Source: an uncultured Clostridia bacterium (GTDB taxonomy: Bacteria; Bacillota; Clostridia; Oscillospirales; Ruminococcaceae). From it: a stretch of DNA of 6,460 nucleotides. The notes under the pieces were generated by a model. That model was not told the origin of the DNA, made no database searches, and saw nothing but the letters and a program-made list of their open reading frames with translations. Of this stretch, positions 1 to 6,430 are shown piece after piece (positions within the stretch are counted from its first letter, which is position 1; the number at the start of each line of letters is the position of its first letter). The DNA lies in contig CAMOFU010000142.1 in assembly GCA_946613705.1 (NCBI GenBank), positions 1 to 6,460 of the forward strand, in the 5' to 3' direction. The position numbers and the translations under genes are program-made.

Positions 1-393
1 TGTGAAAATCTTAAAAGCGTAACTATCCCCAAAAGCGTTACCGACATCGGCGATTATGCCTTCGGATGTACTTCCATTGACGGCTTTTCGTTTAATCCCA
101 TCGACGGCTTCACGATCAGCGGCTACAGAAATACCGCTGCCGAGAAGTATGCCAAGAAAAACGGCTTTAAGTTCATATCCCTTGACGGGGACGGACCCAT
201 TGAGGATGTCATCTCGGGTGATGTGAACGGTGACGGCAAGGTCACGATGAAGGATTACTCCAATCTGCAAAAATACCTCTCGGGCTGGAATGTGGAGATC
301 GACCTCGAGGCTGCCGATCTGAACGGCGACGGCAAGGTCACGATGAAGGACTACGCGGCACTCCAGCGCAAGCTCAACGGCTGGAACAGCTGA
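1..393 (+). CDS. Secreted BspA-type LRR protein with C-terminal type I dockerin (3' end only)
   Basis: The 5' end lies outside the window; the last 130 codons are read in frame 1 and end at TGA (391-393). Residues 1-60 or so follow the BspA/LRR_5 pattern (SVTIPKSVTDIGDYAF, then the usual closing motif ISGYRNTAAEKYAKKNGFKF), which normally caps a run of such repeats. After a short acidic linker, residues 72-130 form a dockerin: two calcium loops of the form DxNxDGxxTxxD (D74, N76, D78, T82, D85 and D106, N108, D110, T114, D117), each followed by a helix ending in L-x-GW. In this family a dockerin anchors a secreted protein to a cohesin on a scaffoldin or the cell surface; the LRR part probably binds protein or carbohydrate, but its ligand cannot be read here. 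The two loops carry the same residues (Met-Lys) at the cohesin-specificity positions 10 and 11. It points towards the minus-strand operon and ends 36 bases before the shared terminator. Confidence 0.93.
   Translation, partial: CENLKSVTIPKSVTDIGDYAFGCTSIDGFSFNPIDGFTISGYRNTAAEKYAKKNGFKFISLDGDGPIEDVISGDVNGDGKVTMKDYSNLQKYLSGWNVEIDLEAADLNGDGKVTMKDYAALQRKLNGWNS
226..354 (+). repeat. Duplicated dockerin calcium-loop segment
   Basis: The 33 bases at 226-258 and at 322-354 encode the same peptide, NGDGKVTMKDY, and differ at only two third-codon positions (GGT/GGC and GAT/GAC). This is the normal two-fold repeat of a dockerin, but near identity at DNA level is more than protein function requires and suggests recent duplication or gene conversion between the two halves. 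Confidence 0.85.
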
Positions 394-429
394 GATCGGA
401 TCGGAGAAAAATATACACAATAACAATAC

Positions 430-464
430 AAAAACGACCGCGCCCTAAGCTGCGGTCGTTTTTT
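430..464. terminator. Bidirectional intrinsic terminator between converging genes
   Basis: Bases 433-441 (AACGACCGC) pair perfectly with 452-460 (GCGGTCGTT) around a loop of about 10 bases. On the plus strand the stem runs into a T tract at 459-464. On the minus strand the flanking A run at 430-434 and the A-rich bases before it give the matching U tract. The site lies 36 bases after the dockerin stop codon and about 20 bases after the antiporter stop codon on the other strand, so it can end both transcripts. Confidence 0.9.
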
Positions 465-482
465 GATGCTTTCGTTATCTTC

Positions 483-1415
483 TTATCTCAGCGTTATGTA
501 GACGATGTATGCCGTATAGGCTGCCGCCATGGCTGCGCCCTCCCAGCGGTCAAGGGTGAGCTTTGTCCAGCAGAAGATCATGACGATAAGGCTCATTGCG
601 ATCAGCGCGATGCAGTCGATAAGGTTCGCTGTCAGGAAGCTGACAGGAGAGATCGTTGCCGCGATACCGAGCACGAACAGGATATTGAAGATGTTCGAGC
701 CGATGACATTTCCGAGCGCGATGTCGGTCTCGCCGTGCTTGGCTGCAACTATAGACGTGAACAGCTCGGGCAGGCTCGTGCCGAGAGCTACGATAGTCAG
801 GCCGATAACGTTGTCTGATATGCCGAAGCTCTTTGCGATCTCGGAGGCGGAATTAACTACCATGCGCCCGCCGAAGGCGATCGCCGCCGCACCGCAGACT
901 ATGAACACGATGCACTGCCACATAGGCATGATCTTGTCATCGACAGGCTCCTCATCGTCGGCATTGCGGGCGCGCCTTGCCTCGAACACGGTATACAGCA
1001 GAAAGCCGATGAACAGAGCCAGCAGCAGCACACCCTCTATCCTGCCGACTATCCCGCCCGTAAGCCCGAACAGCATCAGCACCGCCGCGCAGAGTATCGA
1101 GAACGGGAGCTCTCTTTTCAGCGTTTTCTTTTTTATCAGCATCGGTACGATGATCGCACTCACGCCGCAGACGATCATCAGATTGAAGATGTTCGAGCCG
1201 ACGGCATTGCTTATCGCCAGATCGTTCTTGCCCTGCAGCGCAGCCATCACGCTGACAGAGGTCTCGGGCAGGCTCGTTCCCATTGCCACCACCGTAAGGC
1301 CGATTATCATTGTCGGCACACGCAGCCTTTTGGCAAGGCCCGAGCTTCCGTCAACGAAGAAGTCCGCCCCCTTGATAAGCAGTATGAATCCCGCTATCAG
1401 TAACAGATATTGCAT
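483..1415 (-). CDS. yrbG: CaCA-family Na+/Ca2+ antiporter (YrbG-like)
   Basis: This 310-residue protein is a complete member of the calcium/cation antiporter family, which exchanges Ca2+ for Na+ (sometimes K+ or H+) across the cytoplasmic membrane. Both signature alpha repeats are clear: GLTVVAMGTSLPE at 39-51 with GSNIFN at 73-78, and GLTIVALGTSLPE at 205-217 with GSNIFN at 239-244; Glu51 and Glu217 correspond to the ion-binding glutamates. Hydrophobic segments fill the rest, arranged as two inverted halves of about five helices, joined by a short charged loop with an acidic run (DDEEPVDD) at 153-160. The length matches prokaryotic relatives such as E. coli YrbG. The two GSNIFN motifs are encoded by an identical 20-base stretch (684-703 and 1182-1201). 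ATG at 1413-1415 follows AAAGGAGA with 8 bases between. It is the last gene of the operon, 50 bases after the lipoprotein, and ends at the shared terminator. The symbol is by family resemblance only; the transported ions are not proven. Confidence 0.93.
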   Translation of the reverse strand: MQYLLLIAGFILLIKGADFFVDGSSGLAKRLRVPTMIIGLTVVAMGTSLPETSVSVMAALQGKNDLAISNAVGSNIFNLMIVCGVSAIIVPMLIKKKTLKRELPFSILCAAVLMLFGLTGGIVGRIEGVLLLALFIGFLLYTVFEARRARNADDEEPVDDKIMPMWQCIVFIVCGAAAIAFGGRMVVNSASEIAKSFGISDNVIGLTIVALGTSLPELFTSIVAAKHGETDIALGNVIGSNIFNILFVLGIAATISPVSFLTANLIDCIALIAMSLIVMIFCWTKLTLDRWEGAAMAAAYTAYIVYITLR

Positions 1416-1465
1416 TGCTATTATCTCCTTTTATTTTGTAAGGTTTTTAAGACTATATCGGTATA

Positions 1466-2992
1466 TCACGGCCCGATCGGCTCGGGGTCGTTGAGTGCTG
1501 CCACAGCATAGTCTGTCTGCTTTCTCAGCTCGCTCACCGTATCCTCCCAGCTCCCGCCGTAGCCGCTTTGCAGCATAGAAAAGTCGAGCGTGTCCCTGAA
1601 CAGGCTGTTGTACTGCTCCGCGGGCATACCCTCCGAGCAGTCGATCACCGCCGCAGTCTCTGCCAGACGATAGCATTCATCGAGCATATCCGTCAGCTCA
1701 CTGCTCCAGCCAAGCTTAACTGCAAGGCGCTCCTTTTCGGCACTGCGGTCCTTTTCCGCCGCAAGCTTCAGGCAGTCCAGATACGCTCCCGCGCCGCTCG
1801 GATTGGGTGCGCCCGCACAGAGAAAATACCCTCTCAGCCGCGCAGACATATACTGCCTCTGCTCTCTCGGCATCGGCAGGAACATCATACCGCTGCCCGC
1901 CGAGGCACGGAACCGCTCCGCCTCCTCGCTGCTGCCTGTAAGCAGCCCGAGCTCCGCAGGCACAAACAACGTCTTCCCGTCGGACAGACCCGCCTCACGC
2001 GGCTGCCAGTTGTTCTCCGACTGATCGAAGCACACTCCCTGCTGCGCCAGCGAATACATCCAGCTCTGAGTCTGCGCCAGCTGCGCGTTTTCAAGGTTGG
2101 AAACGAGCAGCCCGCCCTCGCAGGTCAGCAGCGGCACCCCGCTGCTTTCCGACAGCGCCTTCTGATAGCAGCTGCCGTCGAGCGCGTATCTGCCCTCCGC
2201 AGCATCGGAGAACCTTGTGCAGAGCGTCTCGAACCAGCCGTGGGTCCACTCGCCCTGTGCATAGAGCGCCGCAGGGTCCTCAAGACCGTTTGCGCTTACC
2301 GTATCCCTGCTGTATACACACACATACCTCGGCACAGCCTCGACCACCGCCGCATATCTCACGCCGCCGAAAGTAAAGTACCCCGAGCCTTCCTGCGCAT
2401 CTCTCCACAGCTCCGAGCCGAGGTCGACGCAGCCCTCTATCGGTGCGAACAGCCCCGTCACAGCGCCCTTGGGAAAGGCATTCATATCATCGGTCGGGAA
2501 AATATCGGGGCTCTCGTTCGACATCACCGCCGCCGCGAGCCTGTCGTACTGCTCGTCGGCACTGACCGTTTCCGTCTCGACGCTGCCGCCGTATTTCAGC
2601 CGAAACAGCTCGGTGCTCGGCAGCGGCGCATTTTCATCGGCAGCCGGGTCAAGCTCCGTGTGCGCGAGCCGTCTTACCGTTTTGTTTTCGATGCTCTCGG
2701 GCAGCCCCGCTCCTTCCGCGCTGTCAAGCAGCAGCTGCGCTTCCGCTCTGACCCTCTCTTCGGGGTCGGGCTCAGCGGTCGTCGTCACCTCGTCCGCACC
2801 CGCAGCCGCGGCTGTCGTCTGCGCTGCGGCAGACTCCGTCTCCGCGCTCCGCTGTGCTTCGGTCACCTCCGCACTGCTCCCGCCCGCATCGGATACGGCT
2901 TCATTTGTGCTGCCGTCACTGCCGCTGCACCCGAACATTGCTGCCGCAGTCATCACAGCCGCACATATCACAATGATCCTTCTTGTTCTCAT
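1466..2992 (-). CDS. Extracellular solute-binding-protein-like lipoprotein
   Basis: This 508-residue protein starts with a lipoprotein signal: basic MRTRR, a hydrophobic core, then MFGC with Cys22 as the lipid-attachment residue. Residues 23-75 form a Ser/Thr/Ala/Glu-rich linker, as in many Gram-positive surface lipoproteins. From about residue 125 the sequence follows the pattern of family 1 solute-binding proteins of ABC importers: a segment like YDRLAAAVMSNESPDIF (149-165), then GLFAPIE (180-186), FGGVRYAAV (208-216), VCVYSRDTV...GLEDP (224-240), and NPSGAGAYLDCLKLA (397-411) near the end. It would sit outside the membrane and bind a ligand, perhaps a sugar, but no permease or ATPase gene is next to it. 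The mature chain has ten cysteines besides Cys22, which is unusual for a lipoprotein of this type. The ATG at 2990-2992 has no strong Shine-Dalgarno sequence, but it keeps the basic start of the signal peptide; a downstream GTG (codon 8) has a better ribosome site yet would lose that charge. The gene lies 31 bases after the TerB-like gene. Confidence 0.8.
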   Translation of the reverse strand: MRTRRIIVICAAVMTAAAMFGCSGSDGSTNEAVSDAGGSSAEVTEAQRSAETESAAAQTTAAAAGADEVTTTAEPDPEERVRAEAQLLLDSAEGAGLPESIENKTVRRLAHTELDPAADENAPLPSTELFRLKYGGSVETETVSADEQYDRLAAAVMSNESPDIFPTDDMNAFPKGAVTGLFAPIEGCVDLGSELWRDAQEGSGYFTFGGVRYAAVVEAVPRYVCVYSRDTVSANGLEDPAALYAQGEWTHGWFETLCTRFSDAAEGRYALDGSCYQKALSESSGVPLLTCEGGLLVSNLENAQLAQTQSWMYSLAQQGVCFDQSENNWQPREAGLSDGKTLFVPAELGLLTGSSEEAERFRASAGSGMMFLPMPREQRQYMSARLRGYFLCAGAPNPSGAGAYLDCLKLAAEKDRSAEKERLAVKLGWSSELTDMLDECYRLAETAAVIDCSEGMPAEQYNSLFRDTLDFSMLQSGYGGSWEDTVSELRKQTDYAVAALNDPEPIGP

Positions 2993-3024
2993 CTTCGGTA
3001 TTTGTTACGTCCGCCGCTGCTCTG

Positions 3025-3426
3025 TTATCCGAAAACAAAGCCGTTTATCCTGCCGTATATATCGCTGAGCTCACGCAGCATGGCGATGATGTCATCGGTC
3101 TGCTCCTTTGAAAGCCCAAGCCTGTCGGTAAGCGTGTCAAAGAAGCTCTTCTCGTCATCGTCATAGCTGTTGTCGGAGAGCAGCAGCGCCGCAGTCTCAA
3201 ACACGATCATTCTCAGATCCTGCTCCGAGCTGATCTGAACGAGCCTTTCCGCGATCTCGGAAAGCGTGTGCTGCTCCTCATAGCGGATCTCGGTGTGCAT
3301 CTCCTCGCAGTACTGGTCTATCGTCTGCTTCTCCTCTGCTGTGAAATCGTTGTTGGATTTTGATGCATGGATGCAAAGGTCAAGAAACAGCTCCTTCTGT
3401 TCGCCTGATAATCTGTTAAGAAACAT
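3025..3426 (-). CDS. TerB-like small acidic helical protein
   Basis: The 133-residue product is acidic and predicted all-helical, with two similar halves. Each half has a hydrophobic helix followed by an acidic turn and an EE/DDDE-type helix start: FLDLCIHASKSNNDFTAEEK (14-33) and FETAALLLSDNSYDDDEK (76-93). This is the pattern of the TerB/DjlA-N superfamily, in which conserved acidic residues at the turns are thought to bind metal; TerB proteins are known from tellurite-resistance and wider stress-response (Ter) gene clusters. No signal peptide or membrane segment is visible, so it is probably cytosolic or membrane-peripheral. ATG at 3424-3426 follows GGGAGG at 3433-3438 with 6 bases between. 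It lies 25 bases after the unknown 348-residue gene. No other Ter gene (TerC, TerD, TerY types) is in the window. The family call rests on pattern only; a stand-alone helical protein of other origin is possible. Confidence 0.65.
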   Translation of the reverse strand: MFLNRLSGEQKELFLDLCIHASKSNNDFTAEEKQTIDQYCEEMHTEIRYEEQHTLSEIAERLVQISSEQDLRMIVFETAALLLSDNSYDDDEKSFFDTLTDRLGLSKEQTDDIIAMLRELSDIYGRINGFVFG

Positions 3427-3451
3427 ATTTATCCTCCCTCTTTCCTCTCGG

Positions 3452-4498
3452 TCAAACTATATCAATAAAATAGATGCTCCTGCCGTCGGGCGAGACTACG
3501 CGCTGCGACTTGATATCCACGTCGCGCAGCTTGTCGAGCATTATCCTTGCGTGCGAATGTGTTACGTCTCTGCTTATCGCAACATCCGAATCGGTCCTGA
3601 GCTTTTCGAGTATCTGCGGCACCTGCTCACGGGTGACAGGCAGCAGCAGGCAGAGCTTGTCCTCCAGACGGTAGCAGTATTTGAAATAATCCTTTGCACT
3701 GCCGCGCAGTATGACATCATAGCTCGTGCCGTCGTAGTCAAAGCCCTTCTCTCCGCAGAAGCGGCTCGCCTTTTCGAGCATCCTGCTCCCGAGCTCAAGG
3801 TCGAGCCTTGAAATATCCTCTTCCTTCACCTCTGCCTTTACGAGCCTTGCCTGACACATCTCGTAAATAAGCTTCGAGAGCTGCACACCGTTGGTGAACG
3901 CGAGCCTCTGCGCGTCGCCGAAATCGTTCCACGACGTCTTTCCGTTAAGACTTTTCAGCTGATCGAGCACCGAGATGTGCTTTTCGTACAGCCCCCTCAG
4001 CTGCTCCAGTGAATGAGTGTAATTCTCGGCAAGTATCTGCAGCGCATCATAGTACGCAAAGCAGTCGTTGAGCTTTTTCTCATTCTCCTCCATTTCCTCC
4101 CACGCCTTGTCAGCCTCCTGGGAAAGCGTGAGGGTATGTGCCGCCGTCACCCGCCAGCTGCCGCCCGCAGGAAAGCTCTGCCCGATGTACCACGCAGGGT
4201 CCTCTGCGGCTCTGGACATCTTGTCCATATCGAACGGCACCAGCTCCACCGAGCTTATGCTTATCTCGTCAAACCTGGGGCGGTCCGCCGTCTCTCTCAC
4301 TCTCCTGAGTATCGCCGAAAGACCCTTGATGCTCCTCAGCTCCTCCTCCTCGAGAGCCTTCATCACACCCTCGCAGTCCGTCTCCTTGAGCCTGAGCTTT
4401 TCAAGGTTGCTGTTGTGCCTTTTAACAGCCTCCTTAACGGTGCCGCGGGTGCTTTTCTTCACCGAGGAAAATACCCCGACAAAAAATTGCAGTGCCAT
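3452..4498 (-). CDS. Hypothetical helical protein, possible coiled coil
   Basis: I do not recognise this 348-residue protein. It opens with a short hydrophobic stretch (LQFFVGVF, 3-10) followed by a basic amphipathic segment (KKSTRGTVKEAVKRH, 14-28), which could touch the membrane but is too short for a signal peptide or a crossing. Residues 29-72 are strongly charged and helical (EEEELRS region), 126-185 form another long charged helical stretch with heptad-like spacing, and 203-250 a third. The end (about 255-348) looks mixed alpha/beta: YDVILRGSAKDYFKYCYRLEDKL is followed by LLLPVTREQVPQILEKL and a closing strand IYFIDIV, suggesting a small globular domain. No catalytic motif is evident. 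ATG at 4496-4498 has a near-ideal AAGGAGGA at 4505-4512, 6 bases away. It lies between the exonuclease (34 bases) and the TerB-like gene (25 bases), so it is probably made together with them; a scaffold or regulatory role is a guess from shape alone. Confidence 0.85.
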   Translation of the reverse strand: MALQFFVGVFSSVKKSTRGTVKEAVKRHNSNLEKLRLKETDCEGVMKALEEEELRSIKGLSAILRRVRETADRPRFDEISISSVELVPFDMDKMSRAAEDPAWYIGQSFPAGGSWRVTAAHTLTLSQEADKAWEEMEENEKKLNDCFAYYDALQILAENYTHSLEQLRGLYEKHISVLDQLKSLNGKTSWNDFGDAQRLAFTNGVQLSKLIYEMCQARLVKAEVKEEDISRLDLELGSRMLEKASRFCGEKGFDYDGTSYDVILRGSAKDYFKYCYRLEDKLCLLLPVTREQVPQILEKLRTDSDVAISRDVTHSHARIMLDKLRDVDIKSQRVVSPDGRSIYFIDIV

Positions 4499-4532
4499 AT
4501 CCTGTCCTCCTTAACCATATATCATATCGGCT

Positions 4533-5513
4533 TCACGACTTCACAGGTATCTTCCTGCTTATCTCGTCCAGCAGTATACTGTCAAAATCATCTCTCGTGA
4601 ACCTTCTCATCTCCGCCCCCGGGTATTTCTCCGCCGTATACCCCGAGGCTGCCGCCAGCTTTGTCCTCCGCGGCGAGTGCAGCACGATGAAGCAGAAGCT
4701 CTCCTCCGAGGGCAGTCGGTTGAACATATTCATTATCCTGAACCTCAGCCGCCAGTAATCGTTCTTATCCTCCAGCCGTTCGAGCGTGCTGTAGAATTCC
4801 TTCTCCCGCTCGGTCATCGGCAGCAGCAGCGTCATCTCCTTGCGGCGCTGCTCGGCGGCACGCTTATCCGCTTCGATCTTGTCAAGCCGCGCCTTTTTCA
4901 GTGCAAGGAACTTCTCGTTGCTGTATATATCCGTCGTCCACACCGCCTTGTGGACAGTGTAGAGCGCCTCTGCATCGTTAAGGGCATTATGGAACGTCCC
5001 GCTCGCAGGTGTATAATCGAACGCCATCGCAAGGTCCTTGATGTTTATCGCCTGCGGCAGCTTCATCTTCCTGATCGTCTCGTTCTGTATATCCTTTACC
5101 ATCGTCAGCAGTCTGCTCACGTTTGAAGCGCTCTTGCGTGCCCTGCCGTGCTGCTTGATGTCGGACAGCAGCCCGGGGCGGTCAAAGTTGCCCCATACGC
5201 CGACCTGACTGATACGGTATTTCCTGAGCAGGCTGCACACCTCGCCCGCCACCGCATCTGCGTCCGCCGAGGCATCTATCTCCTCCTGTGTCAGTCTGGT
5301 GAGCTTTCGGCACTGCTTGGTGAGCTTTCGGTGTATGTTCGGACGAATGGTGCTGTAATACTTTTCAAGCACATTATGCTCGCTGTCACAGATCACCAGT
5401 CCCACGCTGAGCAGTTCGCTCTGCGCCTTGTCTATATAAAAACCGCAGGTGAACTCAAAGTCCGCAAAGCAGTAATTTCCTTCCGAAGTTGAAATAAGAC
5501 TCTCCCCCTTCAT
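4533..5513 (-). CDS. DEDDh-family 3'-5' exonuclease with C-terminal extension (ERI-1/KapD-like)
   Basis: The first 190 residues form an RNase H-fold exonuclease of the DnaQ/RNase T class, which removes nucleotides from 3' ends of DNA or RNA using two metal ions. All catalytic motifs are present: Exo I FADFEFT (D18, E20), Exo II WGNFDRPGL (D111), and Exo III FHNALNDAEAL (H175, D180), the His marking it as DEDDh. The FADFEFTCG opening and the NFD motif recall the ERI-1/KapD branch, often active on RNA, but the substrate cannot be fixed. Residues 195-225 are a highly charged Lys/Glu/Arg helix, probably a coiled coil, and 226-326 form an extra domain I do not recognise, with a hydrophobic strand CFIVLHS (274-280). 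KapD and ERI-1-like bacterial enzymes are usually near 200 residues, so the tail is extra. The start codon overlaps the hydrolase stop (ATGA, 5510-5513) with no good ribosome site before it, so translation is probably coupled to that gene. Confidence 0.88.
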   Translation of the reverse strand: MKGESLISTSEGNYCFADFEFTCGFYIDKAQSELLSVGLVICDSEHNVLEKYYSTIRPNIHRKLTKQCRKLTRLTQEEIDASADADAVAGEVCSLLRKYRISQVGVWGNFDRPGLLSDIKQHGRARKSASNVSRLLTMVKDIQNETIRKMKLPQAINIKDLAMAFDYTPASGTFHNALNDAEALYTVHKAVWTTDIYSNEKFLALKKARLDKIEADKRAAEQRRKEMTLLLPMTEREKEFYSTLERLEDKNDYWRLRFRIMNMFNRLPSEESFCFIVLHSPRRTKLAAASGYTAEKYPGAEMRRFTRDDFDSILLDEISRKIPVKS

Positions 5514-6298
5514 CTGATAAAGAACTCATAGCATTTTTCCTTGAAGCTGTCCGTCTCGTCATACACAGCGTGGCCGTGACCCTCAAAGACACACAGCTCA
5601 CAGCCGAGCCTCTGCGCCAGCTCCCTTGACGGCTCTGTGCCGAAGACCCTGTCCTCCGAGCCGACGATCACGAGTGTCTCACAGCTTATCCTGTCAAGCT
5701 CGCTGCCGATATCGAAATCCTTCATATGCGAGGACATACGGCTGAACCTTTGCAGATCTTCTGCCGTGATCGCAGCCGAGGACCCTTCTATCACATCGCG
5801 GAACCTCTCAAAAAACTCCGCCGAGAATATCCTCTCCGCAAACAAAAGATTGAGCTCACTGCTCTTTCCTGCCGCTGCCAGCTCCTCCGCCCTGTCAAAC
5901 AGATCGTCAGAGACAGCATTGCTTCTCGGCGCAGTGGAGGCGAGCACAAGCTTCTTCACCCTCTCGGGATACCTCGCGGCAAGGACCTGCGCGATCATTC
6001 CGCCCTGAGAAATGCCGATGACATACGCTCCGCTTATCCCGAGCTTGTCCATAGCAGCCGCCATATCCTCTGCCATATCCCACACCGTGAAGCCCTCGGG
6101 TATATCCTCGCGTCTGTCGGGCACATACACTGTATGCTCCCGCTCCAGTATCTTATATGCATATCTCACTGCCGCCGCCGACTCCATAACGCTTCTGATG
6201 CTGACCCCGGGTATGAGCAGCACGGGTCTTTCTCCCTGTCCGAAACAGAAATACCTCATCCTGCATCGCTCAGTGACCGCTGTTTTGATCTCCGGCAT
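5510..6298 (-). CDS. Alpha/beta-fold hydrolase
   Basis: The 262-residue product is a complete, cytosolic alpha/beta hydrolase. Numbered from the ATG chosen here, the parts are: strand and oxyanion-hole segment VLLIPGVS (26-33), nucleophile elbow GISQGG with Ser97, acid residue in VGSEDRVFG (Asp216), and the catalytic His in EGHGHAVYDE (His243 most likely). About 60 residues between (roughly 130-195) form a helical lid. Such enzymes cleave esters, amides, lactones or C-C bonds; the substrate is not readable from sequence. The longest open frame begins at GTG 6314-6316, but its codons 2-3 are AGG AGG, which form a perfect ribosome binding site for the ATG at 6296-6298; I therefore start the gene at 6298. 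It is the first gene of the minus-strand operon, about 36 bases from the likely transcription start, and overlaps the exonuclease start by four bases. Confidence 0.9.
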   Translation of the reverse strand: MPEIKTAVTERCRMRYFCFGQGERPVLLIPGVSIRSVMESAAAVRYAYKILEREHTVYVPDRREDIPEGFTVWDMAEDMAAAMDKLGISGAYVIGISQGGMIAQVLAARYPERVKKLVLASTAPRSNAVSDDLFDRAEELAAAGKSSELNLLFAERIFSAEFFERFRDVIEGSSAAITAEDLQRFSRMSSHMKDFDIGSELDRISCETLVIVGSEDRVFGTEPSRELAQRLGCELCVFEGHGHAVYDETDSFKEKCYEFFIR

Positions 6299-6307
6299 AT
6301 CTCTCTG

Positions 6308-6313
6308 CCTCCT
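6308..6313 (-). promoter_or_regulatory. Ribosome binding site that fixes the hydrolase start
   Basis: AGGAGG on the minus strand lies 9 bases before ATG 6296-6298. Because it sits inside the six-codon extension that begins at GTG 6314-6316, it argues that the GTG is not the true start. Confidence 0.85.
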
Positions 6314-6341
6314 CACGGCAAAACATTCATACTCACCTTAC

Positions 6342-6370
6342 ATTATACCACAACCTCTCCCCAATTGCAA
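6342..6370 (-). promoter_or_regulatory. Sigma-A-type promoter of the six-gene operon
   Basis: On the minus strand TTGCAA (6365-6370, four of six matches to TTGACA) is followed after exactly 17 bases by a perfect TATAAT (6342-6347). TGG directly before the TATAAT makes it an extended -10. Transcription should start near 6335, giving a leader of about 36 bases with no room for a riboswitch or attenuator. The surrounding bases are clearly more AT-rich than the genes. No operator-like inverted repeat overlaps the two hexamers. Confidence 0.82.
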
Positions 6371-6383
6371 GCAGTTTTTTCCG

Positions 6384-6430
6384 GTCGCCGCGGCGACAGC
6401 GCAATTCCGTCGCGCCCTGCATTGTGCAGG
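6384..6430. repeat. GC-rich palindromic intergenic element
   Basis: Two small perfect inverted repeats sit close together: GTCGCCGCGGCGAC (6384-6397, a 14-base palindrome with no loop) and CCTGCA-TTG-TGCAGG (6416-6430, 6-base stem and 3-base loop). Further partial pairing is possible between GGCGAC at 6392-6397 and GTCGCGCC at 6409-6416. The block lies just upstream of the operon promoter and continues as GC-rich sequence to the window edge. It has no T tract placed like a normal terminator and no convincing gene. It could be a dispersed intergenic repeat, a structured RNA end or a protein-binding site; which of these cannot be decided here. Confidence 0.4.

Noticed and set aside
1416..1465. 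Possible separate promoter for the antiporter (TATAGT on the minus strand)
   Set aside because: The -35 region at the correct distance falls in the lipoprotein 3' end and does not resemble TTGACA; read-through from the operon is the simpler view.
529..1494. Plus-strand open frame of 321 codons opposite the antiporter
   Set aside because: The minus-strand frame has both alpha repeats and a ribosome site; the plus-strand frame has neither motif nor ribosome site and crosses the intergenic gap.
1568..3166. Plus-strand open frame of 532 codons lying antisense to the lipoprotein gene
   Set aside because: It is Arg/His/Leu/Ala-rich with no domain pattern, signal or ribosome site, and it mirrors a minus-strand gene that has a lipobox and family motifs. 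GC-rich third positions of the real gene keep stop codons out of this frame.
4499..4532. Possible internal promoter before the 348-residue protein (TATGAT on the minus strand)
   Set aside because: No acceptable -35 hexamer at 16-18 bases upstream, and the hexamer lies in a short intra-operon gap.
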